A stretch of DNA of 29,335 bases, taken from NCBI GenBank assembly GCA_910585265.1, contig CAJUCA010000040.1, positions 1 through 29,335 of the forward strand, given 5' to 3'. The number at the start of each line of letters is the position of its first letter. Within the stretch, counting starts at the first letter, position 1. A model generated the notes under the pieces. That model saw nothing but the letters and a program-made list of their open reading frames with translations, searched no databases and was not told the DNA's origin. Made by a program: the position numbers and the translations under genes. Origin of the DNA: an uncultured Oscillospiraceae bacterium (lineage in GTDB: Bacteria; Bacillota; Clostridia; Oscillospirales; Oscillospiraceae). This document shows, one piece after another, positions 1 to 6,238 of the stretch.

Positions 1-136
1 TACCCCATGTTATGGCAGTATTATTCCCGAATTTTAATGTTGGAAATAATACCAGGACATTGAATGCCGCAATGATGCAGATCCTTCGATTTATTGCTGC
101 TTCCTGCACCTTCGACTGCTTTTTCTTGGCCGCCAT
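1..136 (-). CDS. Partial small membrane protein, C-terminus beyond window
   Basis: An open frame of 45 codons runs off the left edge of the window. The ATG lies 3 bases after the pncB stop, and a GGAGAAG ribosome binding site is embedded in the end of pncB, so the two genes are probably co-transcribed and translationally coupled. The visible N-terminus is lysine-rich (MAAKKKQSK), followed by a charged stretch and then a hydrophobic segment around residues 22-33, which suggests a membrane anchor or an N-in membrane protein. I do not recognise the family. Base composition here is noticeably lower in GC than pncB. The call rests on the start context and the open frame only. Confidence 0.5.
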   Translation of the reverse strand, partial: MAAKKKQSKVQEAAINRRICIIAAFNVLVLFPTLKFGNNTAITWG

Positions 137-139
137 TTC

Positions 140-1570
140 TCAGTGCTTCTCCGCCAGCAGCTCCGCCCGCACGTCCCACAGCTTCTGGGACAGGTCCACA
201 TAGTAGTTATGGGGGAACTCGAACCGCTTCACCTCGTCCCACAAATTATCCACCTCCCGCAGGCAGTGGGCCCGGGACTCCTGGATGGCGGGGATCTGGT
301 ACACCAGCTTCCCCCCCTCAAAGATGGGCACCAGCAGGGGCCGGGCGGTGAAGTCGGACACGGTTTTCCGCTTCCAGGTGGCCTCCGGGTCGAACAGCTC
401 CAGGGGCTGGGTGAAGTCGGGCCGCTCGTCGTGGACACAGATATAGTCCGCCATGGCCTTCCCCGTGGCGTTGGAGAACAGGCGGTACACCCGCTTGAAG
501 TGGGGCAGGGTGACCTTGGCGGCGTTCTCGCTGATCTTGATTTTCGGGGTGATGGAGCCGTCCTCCTCCTCGATGGCCGCCAGCTTGTACACGCCGCCGA
601 ACACCGGCTCGCTCTTGGAGGTGATGAGCCGCTCGCCCACGCCGAAGGCGTCGATCTGCGCCCCCTGGGTGAGCAGATCCCGGATAATATACTCGTCCAA
701 GGAGTTGGAGGCCACGATCTTAATACCCGGCAGCCCCGCGTTGTCCAGCATTTTCCTGGCCCGCTTGGACAGGTAGGTCAGATCGCCGGAGTCGATGCGG
801 ATGCCGCCGGAGGTGATGCCCAGCTCCCGGAACACCTTGATGGCGTTGGGGATGCCGGAGCGCAGGACGTTATAGGTGTCCACCAGCAGGGTGGCGGCGT
901 TGGGGTACACCTCACAGTAGGTCTTGAAGGCGGTGTACTCGTCGGGGAACATCTGCACCCAGGAGTGGGCCATGGTTCCGGTGGCGGGGGTGCCGAACAG
1001 CTCGTCCGCCATGGCGCAGGCGGTGCCCCCCGCCCCGGCGATGTAGCTGGATCTGGCCCCTAAAATCGCGCCGTCGGAGCCCTGCGCCCGGCGGGAGCCG
1101 AACTCGGACACAGGGCGGCCCTGGGCGGCCCGGACAATCCGGTTGGACTTGGTGGCGATGAGGGACTGGTGGTTGAGGGTGAGCAGCAGATAGGTCTCGA
1201 TGAACTGGGCCTCGATGGCGGGGGCACGGACGGTGAGGATGGGCTCCCGGGGGAAGATGGGGGTGCCCTCGGGGACGGCCCAGATGTCCCCGGTGAAGCG
1301 GAAGGTTTTCAGGTACTCCAGGAACTCCGGGGCGAAGATGCCCTTGCCCCGGAGGTACGCGATATCCTCCTCGTCAAAGCGCAGGTTCTGGATGTAGTCG
1401 ATGACCTGGCCCAGCCCGGCGGCGATGGCGAAGCCGCCCCCGTCGGGGACGCTGCGGAAGAACACGTCGAAGTAGCACACCCGGTCCTTCAGCCCGGTCT
1501 GGAAATAGCCGTTGCCCATGGTCAGCTCGTAGAAGTCGGTGAGCATGGTGTAGTTTACGTCGTGGCGCAT
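140..1570 (-). CDS. pncB: Nicotinate phosphoribosyltransferase
   Basis: The protein converts nicotinate and PRPP (with ATP) to nicotinate mononucleotide, the entry step of NAD salvage in the cytoplasm. The 476-residue product has the full family length. It opens with the typical DFYELTMGNGYF segment (residues 12-23), has the FGSRRAQG phosphoribosyl-binding block near 158-164, a GTMAHSW block at 198-204 that carries a conserved histidine, and the RIDSGDL and VGERL segments further on. The start was chosen at the ATG 8 bases after GGGAGG; a 21-codon upstream extension has no ribosome binding site and overlaps the promoter. A promoter with a palindrome between its two boxes precedes it. Family assignment is secure. 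Confidence 0.95.
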   Translation of the reverse strand: MRHDVNYTMLTDFYELTMGNGYFQTGLKDRVCYFDVFFRSVPDGGGFAIAAGLGQVIDYIQNLRFDEEDIAYLRGKGIFAPEFLEYLKTFRFTGDIWAVPEGTPIFPREPILTVRAPAIEAQFIETYLLLTLNHQSLIATKSNRIVRAAQGRPVSEFGSRRAQGSDGAILGARSSYIAGAGGTACAMADELFGTPATGTMAHSWVQMFPDEYTAFKTYCEVYPNAATLLVDTYNVLRSGIPNAIKVFRELGITSGGIRIDSGDLTYLSKRARKMLDNAGLPGIKIVASNSLDEYIIRDLLTQGAQIDAFGVGERLITSKSEPVFGGVYKLAAIEEEDGSITPKIKISENAAKVTLPHFKRVYRLFSNATGKAMADYICVHDERPDFTQPLELFDPEATWKRKTVSDFTARPLLVPIFEGGKLVYQIPAIQESRAHCLREVDNLWDEVKRFEFPHNYYVDLSQKLWDVRAELLAEKH

Positions 1571-1600
1571 GGAGAATCCCTCCCGTTGTTTTGTGCCCCT

Positions 1601-1629
1601 ATTATAAGCTGTCAAGACAGTAAAAGCAA
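1601..1629 (-). promoter_or_regulatory. pncB promoter with palindromic operator-like spacer
   Basis: On the minus strand a -35 box TTGCTT (1624-1629) and a perfect -10 box TATAAT (1601-1606) are separated by 17 bases. The spacer contains the palindrome CTGTC-AA-GACAG (1609-1620), a good place for a repressor. Niacin salvage genes in Firmicutes are often controlled by NiaR, but assigning this site to NiaR is a guess. Confidence 0.6.
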
Positions 1630-1639
1630 GCATAAATCA

Positions 1640-1669
1640 AAGCCCCCGGCCCGATTGGGCAGGGGGCTT
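1640..1669 (-). terminator. Rho-independent terminator of rubrerythrin
   Basis: On the minus strand the stem AAGCCCCC-t-GCCC pairs with GGGC-c-GGGGGCTT around a 4-base loop and is followed by TTGATTT. It starts 3 bases after the rubrerythrin stop codon and separates that gene from the pncB promoter. Confidence 0.8.
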
Positions 1670-1672
1670 CGT

Positions 1673-2308
1673 TTATTTGCCCGCCGTGTAGGGGGCCATG
1701 TCCAGCCGGACATAGTACCCCTGCCCGTGGCGGCAGACGGGGCAGACCTGGGGGGCCAGGGAGGCGGTGATGATCTCCCCGCAGTTCAGGCACATCCACA
1801 CCTCCTGGTGGTTGTCCTCCCCGAACAGGGTGCCCTTCTCCAGCAGCTCGGCCAGCAGCCCGAAGCGGTCGCCGTGGGTCTTTTCAATCTGGGCGATGAG
1901 CTCGAACTGCCCGCCGATGAGGTCGAAGCCCTCCCGGTGGGCGATCTCGGCAAAGGCGGCGTAGTCGTGCTCAAACTCCTCGTACTCGTTGTGCCGTGCC
2001 GCCTTCAGCAGGTCCAGCGTCTTGTCCGACAGGTCGATGGGGTAATTGCCGTCGATGGCGATGTTCTGCCCCGCCGAGGGCAGCAGCAGGTCGTAGAACA
2101 CCTTGGCGTGGGCACGCTCCTGGTCGGCGGTGAACTCGAACACCCGGGCCACCGCCTCCAGCTTCTCCTTCCGGGCGGCGGAGGCGGCGAAGGTGTAGCG
2201 GTTCCGGGCCTGGCTCTCCCCGGCGAAGGCGCGCATCAGATTCTCGCGGGTCTTGCTGTCCATGAAGTCCACGTTCCCCTTGTGGTAATTTTCGTAGGCG
2301 TTTGGCAT
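1673..2308 (-). CDS. Rubrerythrin
   Basis: A cytoplasmic non-haem di-iron peroxidase that protects anaerobes from hydrogen peroxide. The 211-residue protein has an N-terminal ferritin-like four-helix domain with the iron-ligand motifs E31-SQARNRY, E64-RAH, and a second half-pair including E142-KTH. A C-terminal rubredoxin-like centre has C173-x2-C176 and C189-x2-C192. The start at 2308 follows GGGAGG with 8 bases between; a longer frame reaching back to 2410 has no ribosome binding site and would overlap the divergent dpaA promoter region. The gene is monocistronic, with a terminator directly downstream. The family is certain; the exact substrate preference cannot be read from sequence. Confidence 0.93.
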   Translation of the reverse strand: MPNAYENYHKGNVDFMDSKTRENLMRAFAGESQARNRYTFAASAARKEKLEAVARVFEFTADQERAHAKVFYDLLLPSAGQNIAIDGNYPIDLSDKTLDLLKAARHNEYEEFEHDYAAFAEIAHREGFDLIGGQFELIAQIEKTHGDRFGLLAELLEKGTLFGEDNHQEVWMCLNCGEIITASLAPQVCPVCRHGQGYYVRLDMAPYTAGK

Positions 2309-2384
2309 GGTAAATCCCTCCCATGTATTTGGTAGGGGTAGTATGCCCGGTTTGGGGAAAAACTTGCGCGGGGTTTGCGCTGTC

Positions 2385-2412
2385 ACCCGCCCTCCCCAGG
2401 GGGAATACACTG
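2385..2412 (+). promoter_or_regulatory. Possible sigma-K promoter of dpaAB
   Basis: An AC (2385-2386) is followed after 17 bases by AATACACTG (2404-2412), which partly fits the sigma-K pattern AC-N16/17-CATANNNTA. dpaAB is a known mother-cell late-sporulation operon in Bacillus. The match is imperfect: it has A for C at the first -10 position and TG for the final TA. Confidence 0.3.
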
Positions 2413-2453
2413 GGATGATCGAAAACAGGGCCGGAAGGCCGAGGAGGTTTCTT

Positions 2454-3317
2454 ATGCTGCGGGCAAAAAATATCTGGGTGATGGGGGGCGACCCCCGGCA
2501 GGCCGCGCTGGCCGCGCTGCTGGCGGACGACGGGCACAGCGTACATACCTACGCCCTGGAACAGGGGGCGGGGATGAAATGCGAGCCCTCCACGGCGGGG
2601 GCGGACCGGGCGGACTGCGTGATCCTGCCCCTCCCGGCGGCGGGGCCGGACGGCGGGCTGAACACGCCGCTGTCGGAGCGCAGGCACCATCTGGAGGAGG
2701 TGCTGGACGGCCTGCGCCCCGGCCAGCTGGTGTGCGCCGGGATGGTGGACGGCAGGCTGAAGGAGCTGGCGGAGGCCCGTGGGCTGACGCTCCGGGACTA
2801 CTTCGCCCGGGAGGAGCTGGCGGTGCTGAACGCGGTGCCCACCGCCGAAGGCGCGCTCCAGATCGCCCTGGAGGAGCTGCCCATCACCCTCCACGACGCC
2901 CGGGTCCTGGTCATCGGCTTCGGGCGGCTGGGCAAGGCCCTGGCCCCCCGCCTGCGGGCCTTGGGTGCCCACGTGTGGGTGTCCGCCCGGCGGTATGAGC
3001 AGCGGGCCGCCGCCCAGGGCATGGGCCTGGGCAGCGAGGGGGTGGACCGCCTCCCCGACTGGCTGTGCAGCTACGACCTGGTGTTCAACACCGTGCCCGC
3101 CCCGGTGCTGGGGGTGGAGGAGCTGGCGGCGTTGAAGGAGGGCGCGCTGGTGATCGACCTGGCCTCCCGCCCCGGCGGGGTGGACCTGGACGCCGCCGCC
3201 GCCCTGGGCGTGCGGGTGATCTGGGCCCTGTCCCTGCCGGGGAAGGTGGCCCCCGTCACCGCGGGGCGGTACATCAAGGACACCGTTTATCATATTATGG
3301 AGGAATTGAACCTGTGA
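2454..3317 (+). CDS. dpaA: Dipicolinate synthase subunit A
   Basis: With DpaB this protein oxidises the lysine-pathway intermediate dihydrodipicolinate to dipicolinic acid, the calcium chelator of the spore core, in the mother cell. The 287-residue product matches the family length (about 297 in Bacillus subtilis SpoVFA). It has an N-terminal Rossmann-like segment (VMGGDPRQ at 9-16), the conserved DYFAREELAVLNAVPTAEGA block at about 115-134, and a nucleotide-binding VIGFGRLG at 153-160. The start at 2454 lies 7 bases after AGGAGG; a longer frame upstream has no such site. The stop overlaps the dpaB start by four bases, so translation is coupled. It is strong evidence of an endospore former. 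Confidence 0.94.
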   Translation: MLRAKNIWVMGGDPRQAALAALLADDGHSVHTYALEQGAGMKCEPSTAGADRADCVILPLPAAGPDGGLNTPLSERRHHLEEVLDGLRPGQLVCAGMVDGRLKELAEARGLTLRDYFAREELAVLNAVPTAEGALQIALEELPITLHDARVLVIGFGRLGKALAPRLRALGAHVWVSARRYEQRAAAQGMGLGSEGVDRLPDWLCSYDLVFNTVPAPVLGVEELAALKEGALVIDLASRPGGVDLDAAAALGVRVIWALSLPGKVAPVTAGRYIKDTVYHIMEELNL

Positions 3318-3898
3318 ATCTCAAGGAATTAAGGGTGGGCTTCGCCTTCTGCGGGTCCTTCTGCACCATGTCCAGGGCGTTGGACGCCCTGGAACAGACC
3401 GCCGCCCGGTTCGGGACGGTGACCCCCATCGTGTCCGAGACGGTGGCGGCCACCGACACCCGCTTCGGCGCGGCCCACGACTTCATGCGGGAGATGGAGC
3501 GGCTCTGCGGACGGCGGGTGATCCGCACCATCGCCGGGGCGGAGCCCATCGGCCCCAAGGGCCTGCTGGACGCGCTGGTGATCTGCCCCTGCACGGGCAA
3601 CACCCTGGCCAAGCTGGCCCACGGCGTGACGGACACCTGCGTCACCATGGCGGCCAAGGCCCACCTGCGCAACGGCAGGCCGCTCATACTCGCCGTGTCC
3701 ACCAACGACGGCCTGGGGGCCTCCGCCCCCAATTTAGGCTCCCTGCTGGGCCGGAAGCAGGTGTACTTTGTCCCCTTCGGCCAGGACGACTGGGCGGGCA
3801 AGCCCGCCTCCCTGGTGGCGGACTTCGCCCAGGTGCCGGACACGGTGGAGGCCGCCCTCCGGGGGGAGCAGCTCCAACCGCTGCTGCTGCGACGATAG
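3314..3898 (+). CDS. dpaB: Dipicolinate synthase subunit B
   Basis: Flavoprotein-like partner of DpaA in dipicolinic acid synthesis. The 194-residue protein carries the family blocks GFAFCGSFCTM (residues 8-18), PIVSE, and CPCTGNTLAKLAHGVTDT in the middle. The GTG start at 3314 overlaps the dpaA stop (GTGA), with GGAGGAATT-like sequence of the upstream gene acting as ribosome binding site. No asd, dapG or dapA follows as in the Bacillus operon; instead the gene ends in a structured intergenic stretch and then the prophage border. Assignment is firm. Confidence 0.94.
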   Translation: MNLKELRVGFAFCGSFCTMSRALDALEQTAARFGTVTPIVSETVAATDTRFGAAHDFMREMERLCGRRVIRTIAGAEPIGPKGLLDALVICPCTGNTLAKLAHGVTDTCVTMAAKAHLRNGRPLILAVSTNDGLGASAPNLGSLLGRKQVYFVPFGQDDWAGKPASLVADFAQVPDTVEAALRGEQLQPLLLRR

Positions 3899-4000
3899 GC
3901 GCATAGGGGCGGATGGAGCGGAGCGAGGAGGAAAACCCAGCCGCCGCGAAGCGGAGGCGGATTTCCTCCGAGTCGGAGGGAAGCCGCCCCGTGATGCGCC
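3898..4000. repeat. Imperfect cruciform-forming intergenic element after dpaB
   Basis: Outer arms GGCGCAT (3898-3904) and ATGCGCC (3994-4000) enclose a strong inner hairpin in which 3956-3969 pairs with 3975-3988 (13 of 14 positions including one wobble). There is no T run, so it is not a standard terminator. The opening TAGGGGCGGA resembles the palindromic repeat at 20797, so this may be a decayed member of the same host repeat family. The outer arm starts on the last base of the dpaB stop codon. Confidence 0.5.
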
Positions 4001-4028
4001 CAATCGGAGCGCGAAAATAAGCTGGCCG

Positions 4029-4044
4029 GGGCCCCGGCCGGAGG
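4029..4044 (+). repeat. Left 16-bp direct repeat at the prophage border (candidate attL)
   Basis: This 16-base sequence (GGGCCCCGGCCGGAGG) recurs exactly at 12873-12888. Here it forms the right part of a perfect 16-bp palindrome GGCCGGGGCCCCGGCC (4024-4039). Everything between the two copies is phage-like and everything outside is host-like, so the pair is the best candidate for the integration site duplication. In GC-rich DNA some of the match could be chance. Confidence 0.45.
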
Positions 4045-4090
4045 CAGATGTCAAGATGAAGTTTGACATTGCCAGTTATTGACAGGTGAT

Positions 4091-4144
4091 TGTAACACAG
4101 GTTCCTGACCTGGAGCCTTGCGGCGGATGGCAAATTGTGTTACA
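4091..4144. repeat. Dispersed phage repeat, copy 1
   Basis: 54 bases with arms TGTAACACA (4091-4099) and TGTGTTACA (4136-4144). The core is not shared with the other copies. This is the only copy not adjacent to the end of a gene; it lies 47 bases inside the left candidate prophage border. Confidence 0.85.
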
Positions 4145-4151
4145 CTTGCCC

Positions 4152-4200
4152 AGGCCAGGGGCCCCGCGCGGCTGAAGCCTTGCCGCGGGGCCCCTGGCCT
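4152..4200. repeat. Large perfect GC-rich hairpin, candidate packaging signal or origin
   Basis: GGCCAGGGGCCCCGCG (4153-4168) is the exact reverse complement of 4184-4199, with one more A-T pair outside and a short 15-base loop that itself can pair. There is no T run. In filamentous phages a GC-rich hairpin of this kind marks the packaging signal; that role is inferred from position and shape only. Confidence 0.5.
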
Positions 4201-4375
4201 TCGGGCTGTCCGGCTGGCGGGTTTGCTGGCGGATGGTGGGCCGCTGCTCCGCAGCGGCGGGGACGAAGGGAATGTGGTGCCTCTGGCGGATTAAAACCGC
4301 TGCGGCGGGACAGGGGAACAAAGTGTCCTGCGGACGGCGTGCCATGAAATCCCGTCCGCGTCAAGACCGCAAAAT

Positions 4376-4412
4376 AATTCTGCCCGGTCAGTGCGCCGGA
4401 CAGAATTTTTTT
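4376..4412 (+). terminator. Rho-independent terminator in the phage non-coding region
   Basis: AATTCTG-c-CCGG pairs with CCGG-a-CAGAATT around an 8-base loop and runs into seven Ts. No gene lies upstream on the plus strand inside the phage, so it either ends an untranslated phage RNA or insulates the phage from dpaAB transcription. The reverse strand also has a T-rich exit. Confidence 0.7.
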
Positions 4413-4468
4413 GCGCGAGTGGCCTTCGGCCAGTCTTGACACAGCCGTGATATCATGGCCCACGGGCA

Positions 4469-4500
4469 GTAAGCAAGGCTGGCTGGCCAGCCTTGCTTAC
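4469..4500. repeat. 15-bp perfect palindrome upstream of the first phage gene
   Basis: GTAAGCAAGGCTGGC (4469-4483) and its exact reverse complement (4486-4500) are separated by only TG. It lies 50 bases before the ATG of the first plus-strand phage gene. It could be an origin hairpin in single-stranded phage DNA, an operator, or an RNA hairpin followed by CTACTTTTTATC. Confidence 0.6.
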
Positions 4501-4549
4501 CGCCTACTTTTTATCTTGGGAAAGGGCACAGCCCGGAAAGGAGCGCACG

Positions 4550-4720
4550 ATGTACAAACTGAACCTGTCCGCAAAGGAGCTTGGCACAATAGAGGCGGTT
4601 TTGATCCTCAGAAGGATAGACTGCCAGCAATGGCCGCAAATCTATCAAGATGAAATTGCGGATATCATTGCCTTGTCGGAAAAATTGAAAATAATACGAT
4701 ATGTGGGGGAGGAGGGCTGA
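4550..4720 (+). CDS. Small phage protein, unknown
   Basis: A 56-residue soluble, mixed-charge protein with no membrane segment; the second half (YQDEIADIIALSEKLKIIRY) looks helical. The ATG at 4550 follows AAAGGAG with 7 bases between; a longer frame starting at 4493 lies inside the upstream palindrome and has no ribosome binding site. It is the first gene of a short plus-strand operon with the ribbon-helix-helix gene (3-base gap). I do not recognise it; its position next to a DNA-binding protein suggests a regulatory or replication-control role, which is only an inference. Confidence 0.6.
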   Translation: MYKLNLSAKELGTIEAVLILRRIDCQQWPQIYQDEIADIIALSEKLKIIRYVGEEG

Positions 4721-4723
4721 ACC

Positions 4724-5053
4724 ATGGCGGCAAAAAATAACATCCGCTCCATCCGGTTTTCAGACGAGCTGGCGGAGCTGATAGACCGCCAAGTTGGGGA
4801 CACCTTCACCCAGAAATTCGAGAACCTGATCACCCGGTGCGTCTGGGAGCTGCCCCAGAAGGAGAAGCAGCTTGCCAGCATCCAGGCCGACATCCGGCGG
4901 GAGCAGGAGCGGCTTTACAACCTGCGGCGGGCTACGGAACAGCTCCGGCTGTTGGAGCAGGACTTGGAACGGGCCAAGCGGGACTTCGAGTTGGTGGCAC
5001 GACGGGCCAGGGCCATCGGGGAGGCGGCGGAACAGGAGGGGCAGGGAGTGTAA
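4724..5053 (+). CDS. Ribbon-helix-helix-like protein with coiled-coil tail
   Basis: The 109-residue product begins with a ribbon-helix-helix-like segment: strand IRSIRFS (residues 7-13), helix DELAELIDRQ, turn, and helix TQKFENLITRCV (29-40). From about residue 44 to 103 it is a highly charged, heptad-like helix (many E, R, Q, L), probably a coiled coil for oligomerisation. A DNA-binding repressor or partition-like protein is likely. The start follows GGAGGAGGG by 8 bases. Its TAA stop (5051-5053) is part of the left arm of dispersed repeat copy 2, so the last codons GTG-TAA read into the repeat. Confidence 0.7.
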   Translation: MAAKNNIRSIRFSDELAELIDRQVGDTFTQKFENLITRCVWELPQKEKQLASIQADIRREQERLYNLRRATEQLRLLEQDLERAKRDFELVARRARAIGEAAEQEGQGV

Positions 5054-5103
5054 CACAAGCAGACCACCCCGGCCAGCTGGATGCCGGACGGATTTGTGTT
5101 ACA
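5049..5103. repeat. Dispersed phage repeat, copy 2
   Basis: 55 bases, arms TGTAACACA (5049-5057) and TGTGTTACA (5095-5103), extended to 10-bp arms by A/T. The core contains CCGGC and GCCGG that can pair. It contains the stop codon of the RHH-like gene and lies 58 bases before the transposase ATG. Confidence 0.88.
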
Positions 5104-5108
5104 ACCAG

Positions 5109-5136
5109 GCCGCCCACGGCCCGAACCGTGGGCGGC
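5109..5136 (+). promoter_or_regulatory. Hairpin in the transposase leader
   Basis: GCCGCCCACGG (5109-5119) pairs perfectly with CCGTGGGCGGC (5126-5136) around a 6-base loop, 10 bases before the transposase ribosome binding site. It has no T run. It could restrict read-through or translation of the transposase; some insertion elements use such hairpins to block translation from outside transcripts. Confidence 0.5.
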
Positions 5137-5161
5137 TTCCATGCTTGAGGAGGTGAACCCC

Positions 5162-6187
5162 ATGGGAACAGGATACCACCACATGACCAGGGACGAGCGG
5201 ATCCGGCTGGACGCCTTGCGGCGGGCCGGGGTATCGGTGGCGGAGTGCGCGAAACAGCTGGGGTTCTGCCGCCAAACCATCTACAACGAGCTGGGACGGG
5301 GCGAGTGTGATGTGGTTCATAAAGTAAACGGTTATTTGCGGGACTTAAAGGAATACTCGGCGGAGAAGGGCCAGCAGATTCACGACCGGAACCAGGAGAC
5401 CAGGGGCAGGCCGTCCATGAAGATTGGGAGCGATATCAAATACGCCAACTTCCTGGAAGAGAAAATCTTGAAAGACCGCTTCTCCCCAGCGGCGGCGCTG
5501 GCGGCGGCGAGGGCTTCGGGGCTGTTCCAGACCTCGGTATCTGTGAATACCCTTTACAGCTACATAGACAAGGGGATTTTCTTCAAACTCACCAATAAGG
5601 ACTTGTGGGTGAAGGGCCATCGAAAAAAGAAAACGGAGCAGCCGGAGCGGCGCAATGTCCATCCGAAACTGCCCAGCATTGAGGACAGGCCGGAAGCCGT
5701 CAACCAGCGGGCGGAGTTCGGACATTGGGAGATGGATTTGGTGGTGGGCTGTTCCGGGAGCAAGGCCGCTTTACTTACCCTGACGGAGCGGCAGACCCGG
5801 CAGGAGATGATTTTCAAATTACCAGATAAGCGGGCGGCGTCCGTCCGGGCCGTGTTCGACAGGCTGGAGCGGGACATGGGGCGAAAGCGGTTCCGGGAGA
5901 GGTTCCGGAGCATTACCACGGACAACGGCTCCGAGTTCCTGGAGTATGACAAGCTGAGACAGTCTATCCGGGACGGGCCCAGGTTTGACATCTACTACTG
6001 CCATAGCTACAGCGCCTGGGAGAAGGGCACCAACGAGAACCACAACCGCATGATCCGGCGCTGGTTCCCCAAGGGGACGGACTTCGGGAAGGTGACGAAA
6101 CGGCAGATAGCCGCCATCCAGGACTGGATGAACGGCTATCCCCGTAGGATATTGGGCTGGAAAACGCCGTTGCAAGCGGCGTCGTAA
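5162..6187 (+). CDS. IS30-family DDE transposase, probable prophage integrase
   Basis: 341 residues with an N-terminal helix-turn-helix (AGVSVAECAKQLGFCRQTIY, about 22-41) and a C-terminal catalytic core whose likely acid residues are D192 (GHWEMD), D254 (TTDNG) and E292 (GTNENHNRMIRRWFPKG). These are the IS30 family signatures. The start at 5162 follows GAGGAGGTG by 7 bases. The gene is intact. It is bounded on both sides by dispersed repeats (copies 2 and 3), and its TAA stop lies in the arm of copy 3. Spiroplasma filamentous phages are known to carry IS30-type transposases, so use as the phage integrase is plausible. The alternative is a separate insertion sequence of about 1.19 kb (5049-6236) landed in the phage. 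Confidence 0.9.
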   Translation: MGTGYHHMTRDERIRLDALRRAGVSVAECAKQLGFCRQTIYNELGRGECDVVHKVNGYLRDLKEYSAEKGQQIHDRNQETRGRPSMKIGSDIKYANFLEEKILKDRFSPAAALAAARASGLFQTSVSVNTLYSYIDKGIFFKLTNKDLWVKGHRKKKTEQPERRNVHPKLPSIEDRPEAVNQRAEFGHWEMDLVVGCSGSKAALLTLTERQTRQEMIFKLPDKRAASVRAVFDRLERDMGRKRFRERFRSITTDNGSEFLEYDKLRQSIRDGPRFDIYYCHSYSAWEKGTNENHNRMIRRWFPKGTDFGKVTKRQIAAIQDWMNGYPRRILGWKTPLQAAS

Positions 6188-6236
6188 CACAGAGCCTCGC
6201 GGCCCATCCGGCGCTGCAACGCCGGACTGTGTTACA
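6183..6236. repeat. Dispersed phage repeat, copy 3
   Basis: 54 bases, arms CGTAACACAG (6183-6192) and CTGTGTTACA (6227-6236; fully paired over GTAACACAG/CTGTGTTAC). The core holds CCGGCG and CGCCGG, a clear inner stem. It lies exactly between the converging transposase and Zot-like genes, with the transposase TAA inside it and the Zot-like stop 2 bases beyond it. Confidence 0.88.
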
Positions 6237-6238
6237 AA

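Larger units (their letters stand above)
4045..4549. other. Phage non-coding region rich in hairpins (candidate origin/packaging region)
   Basis: About 500 bases with no convincing gene. It holds, in order: an inverted repeat ATGTCAA/TTGACAT (4048-4054 and 4063-4069), the first 54-bp dispersed repeat (4091-4144), a 16-bp perfect GC-rich stem (4152-4200), a small hairpin (4241-4257), a U-run terminator (4376-4412) and a 15-bp perfect palindrome (4469-4500). Filamentous phages keep complementary-strand origins and the packaging signal in one such hairpin-rich intergenic region. The functional assignment is inferred. Confidence 0.5.

Noticed and set aside
1603..1617. Consensus TTGACA just upstream of TATAAT in the pncB promoter
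   Set aside because: Only 3 bases separate the two; the TTGACA belongs to the palindrome. TTGCTT at 17-base spacing is the plausible -35 box.
1169..2335. Long plus-strand open frame opposite pncB and rubrerythrin
   Set aside because: It is antisense to two secure genes, has no family features, and reflects the scarcity of stop codons in GC-rich antisense frames. The same holds for long frames at 1971-3293 (minus), 22413-23600 (plus) and 24905-25789 (plus).
2798..3843. Minus-strand frames opposite dpaA and dpaB
   Set aside because: dpaA and dpaB are certain; the opposite frames have Arg/Ala/Pro-rich antisense composition and no start signals.
4436..4456. TTGACA followed by TATCAT as a promoter for the first phage gene
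   Set aside because: The boxes are only 9 bases apart, too close for sigma-A. No better promoter was found for this gene.
4135..4463. Several open frames of 60-110 codons on both strands in the phage non-coding region
   Set aside because: They run through perfect hairpins, lack ribosome binding sites and overlap each other in several frames.
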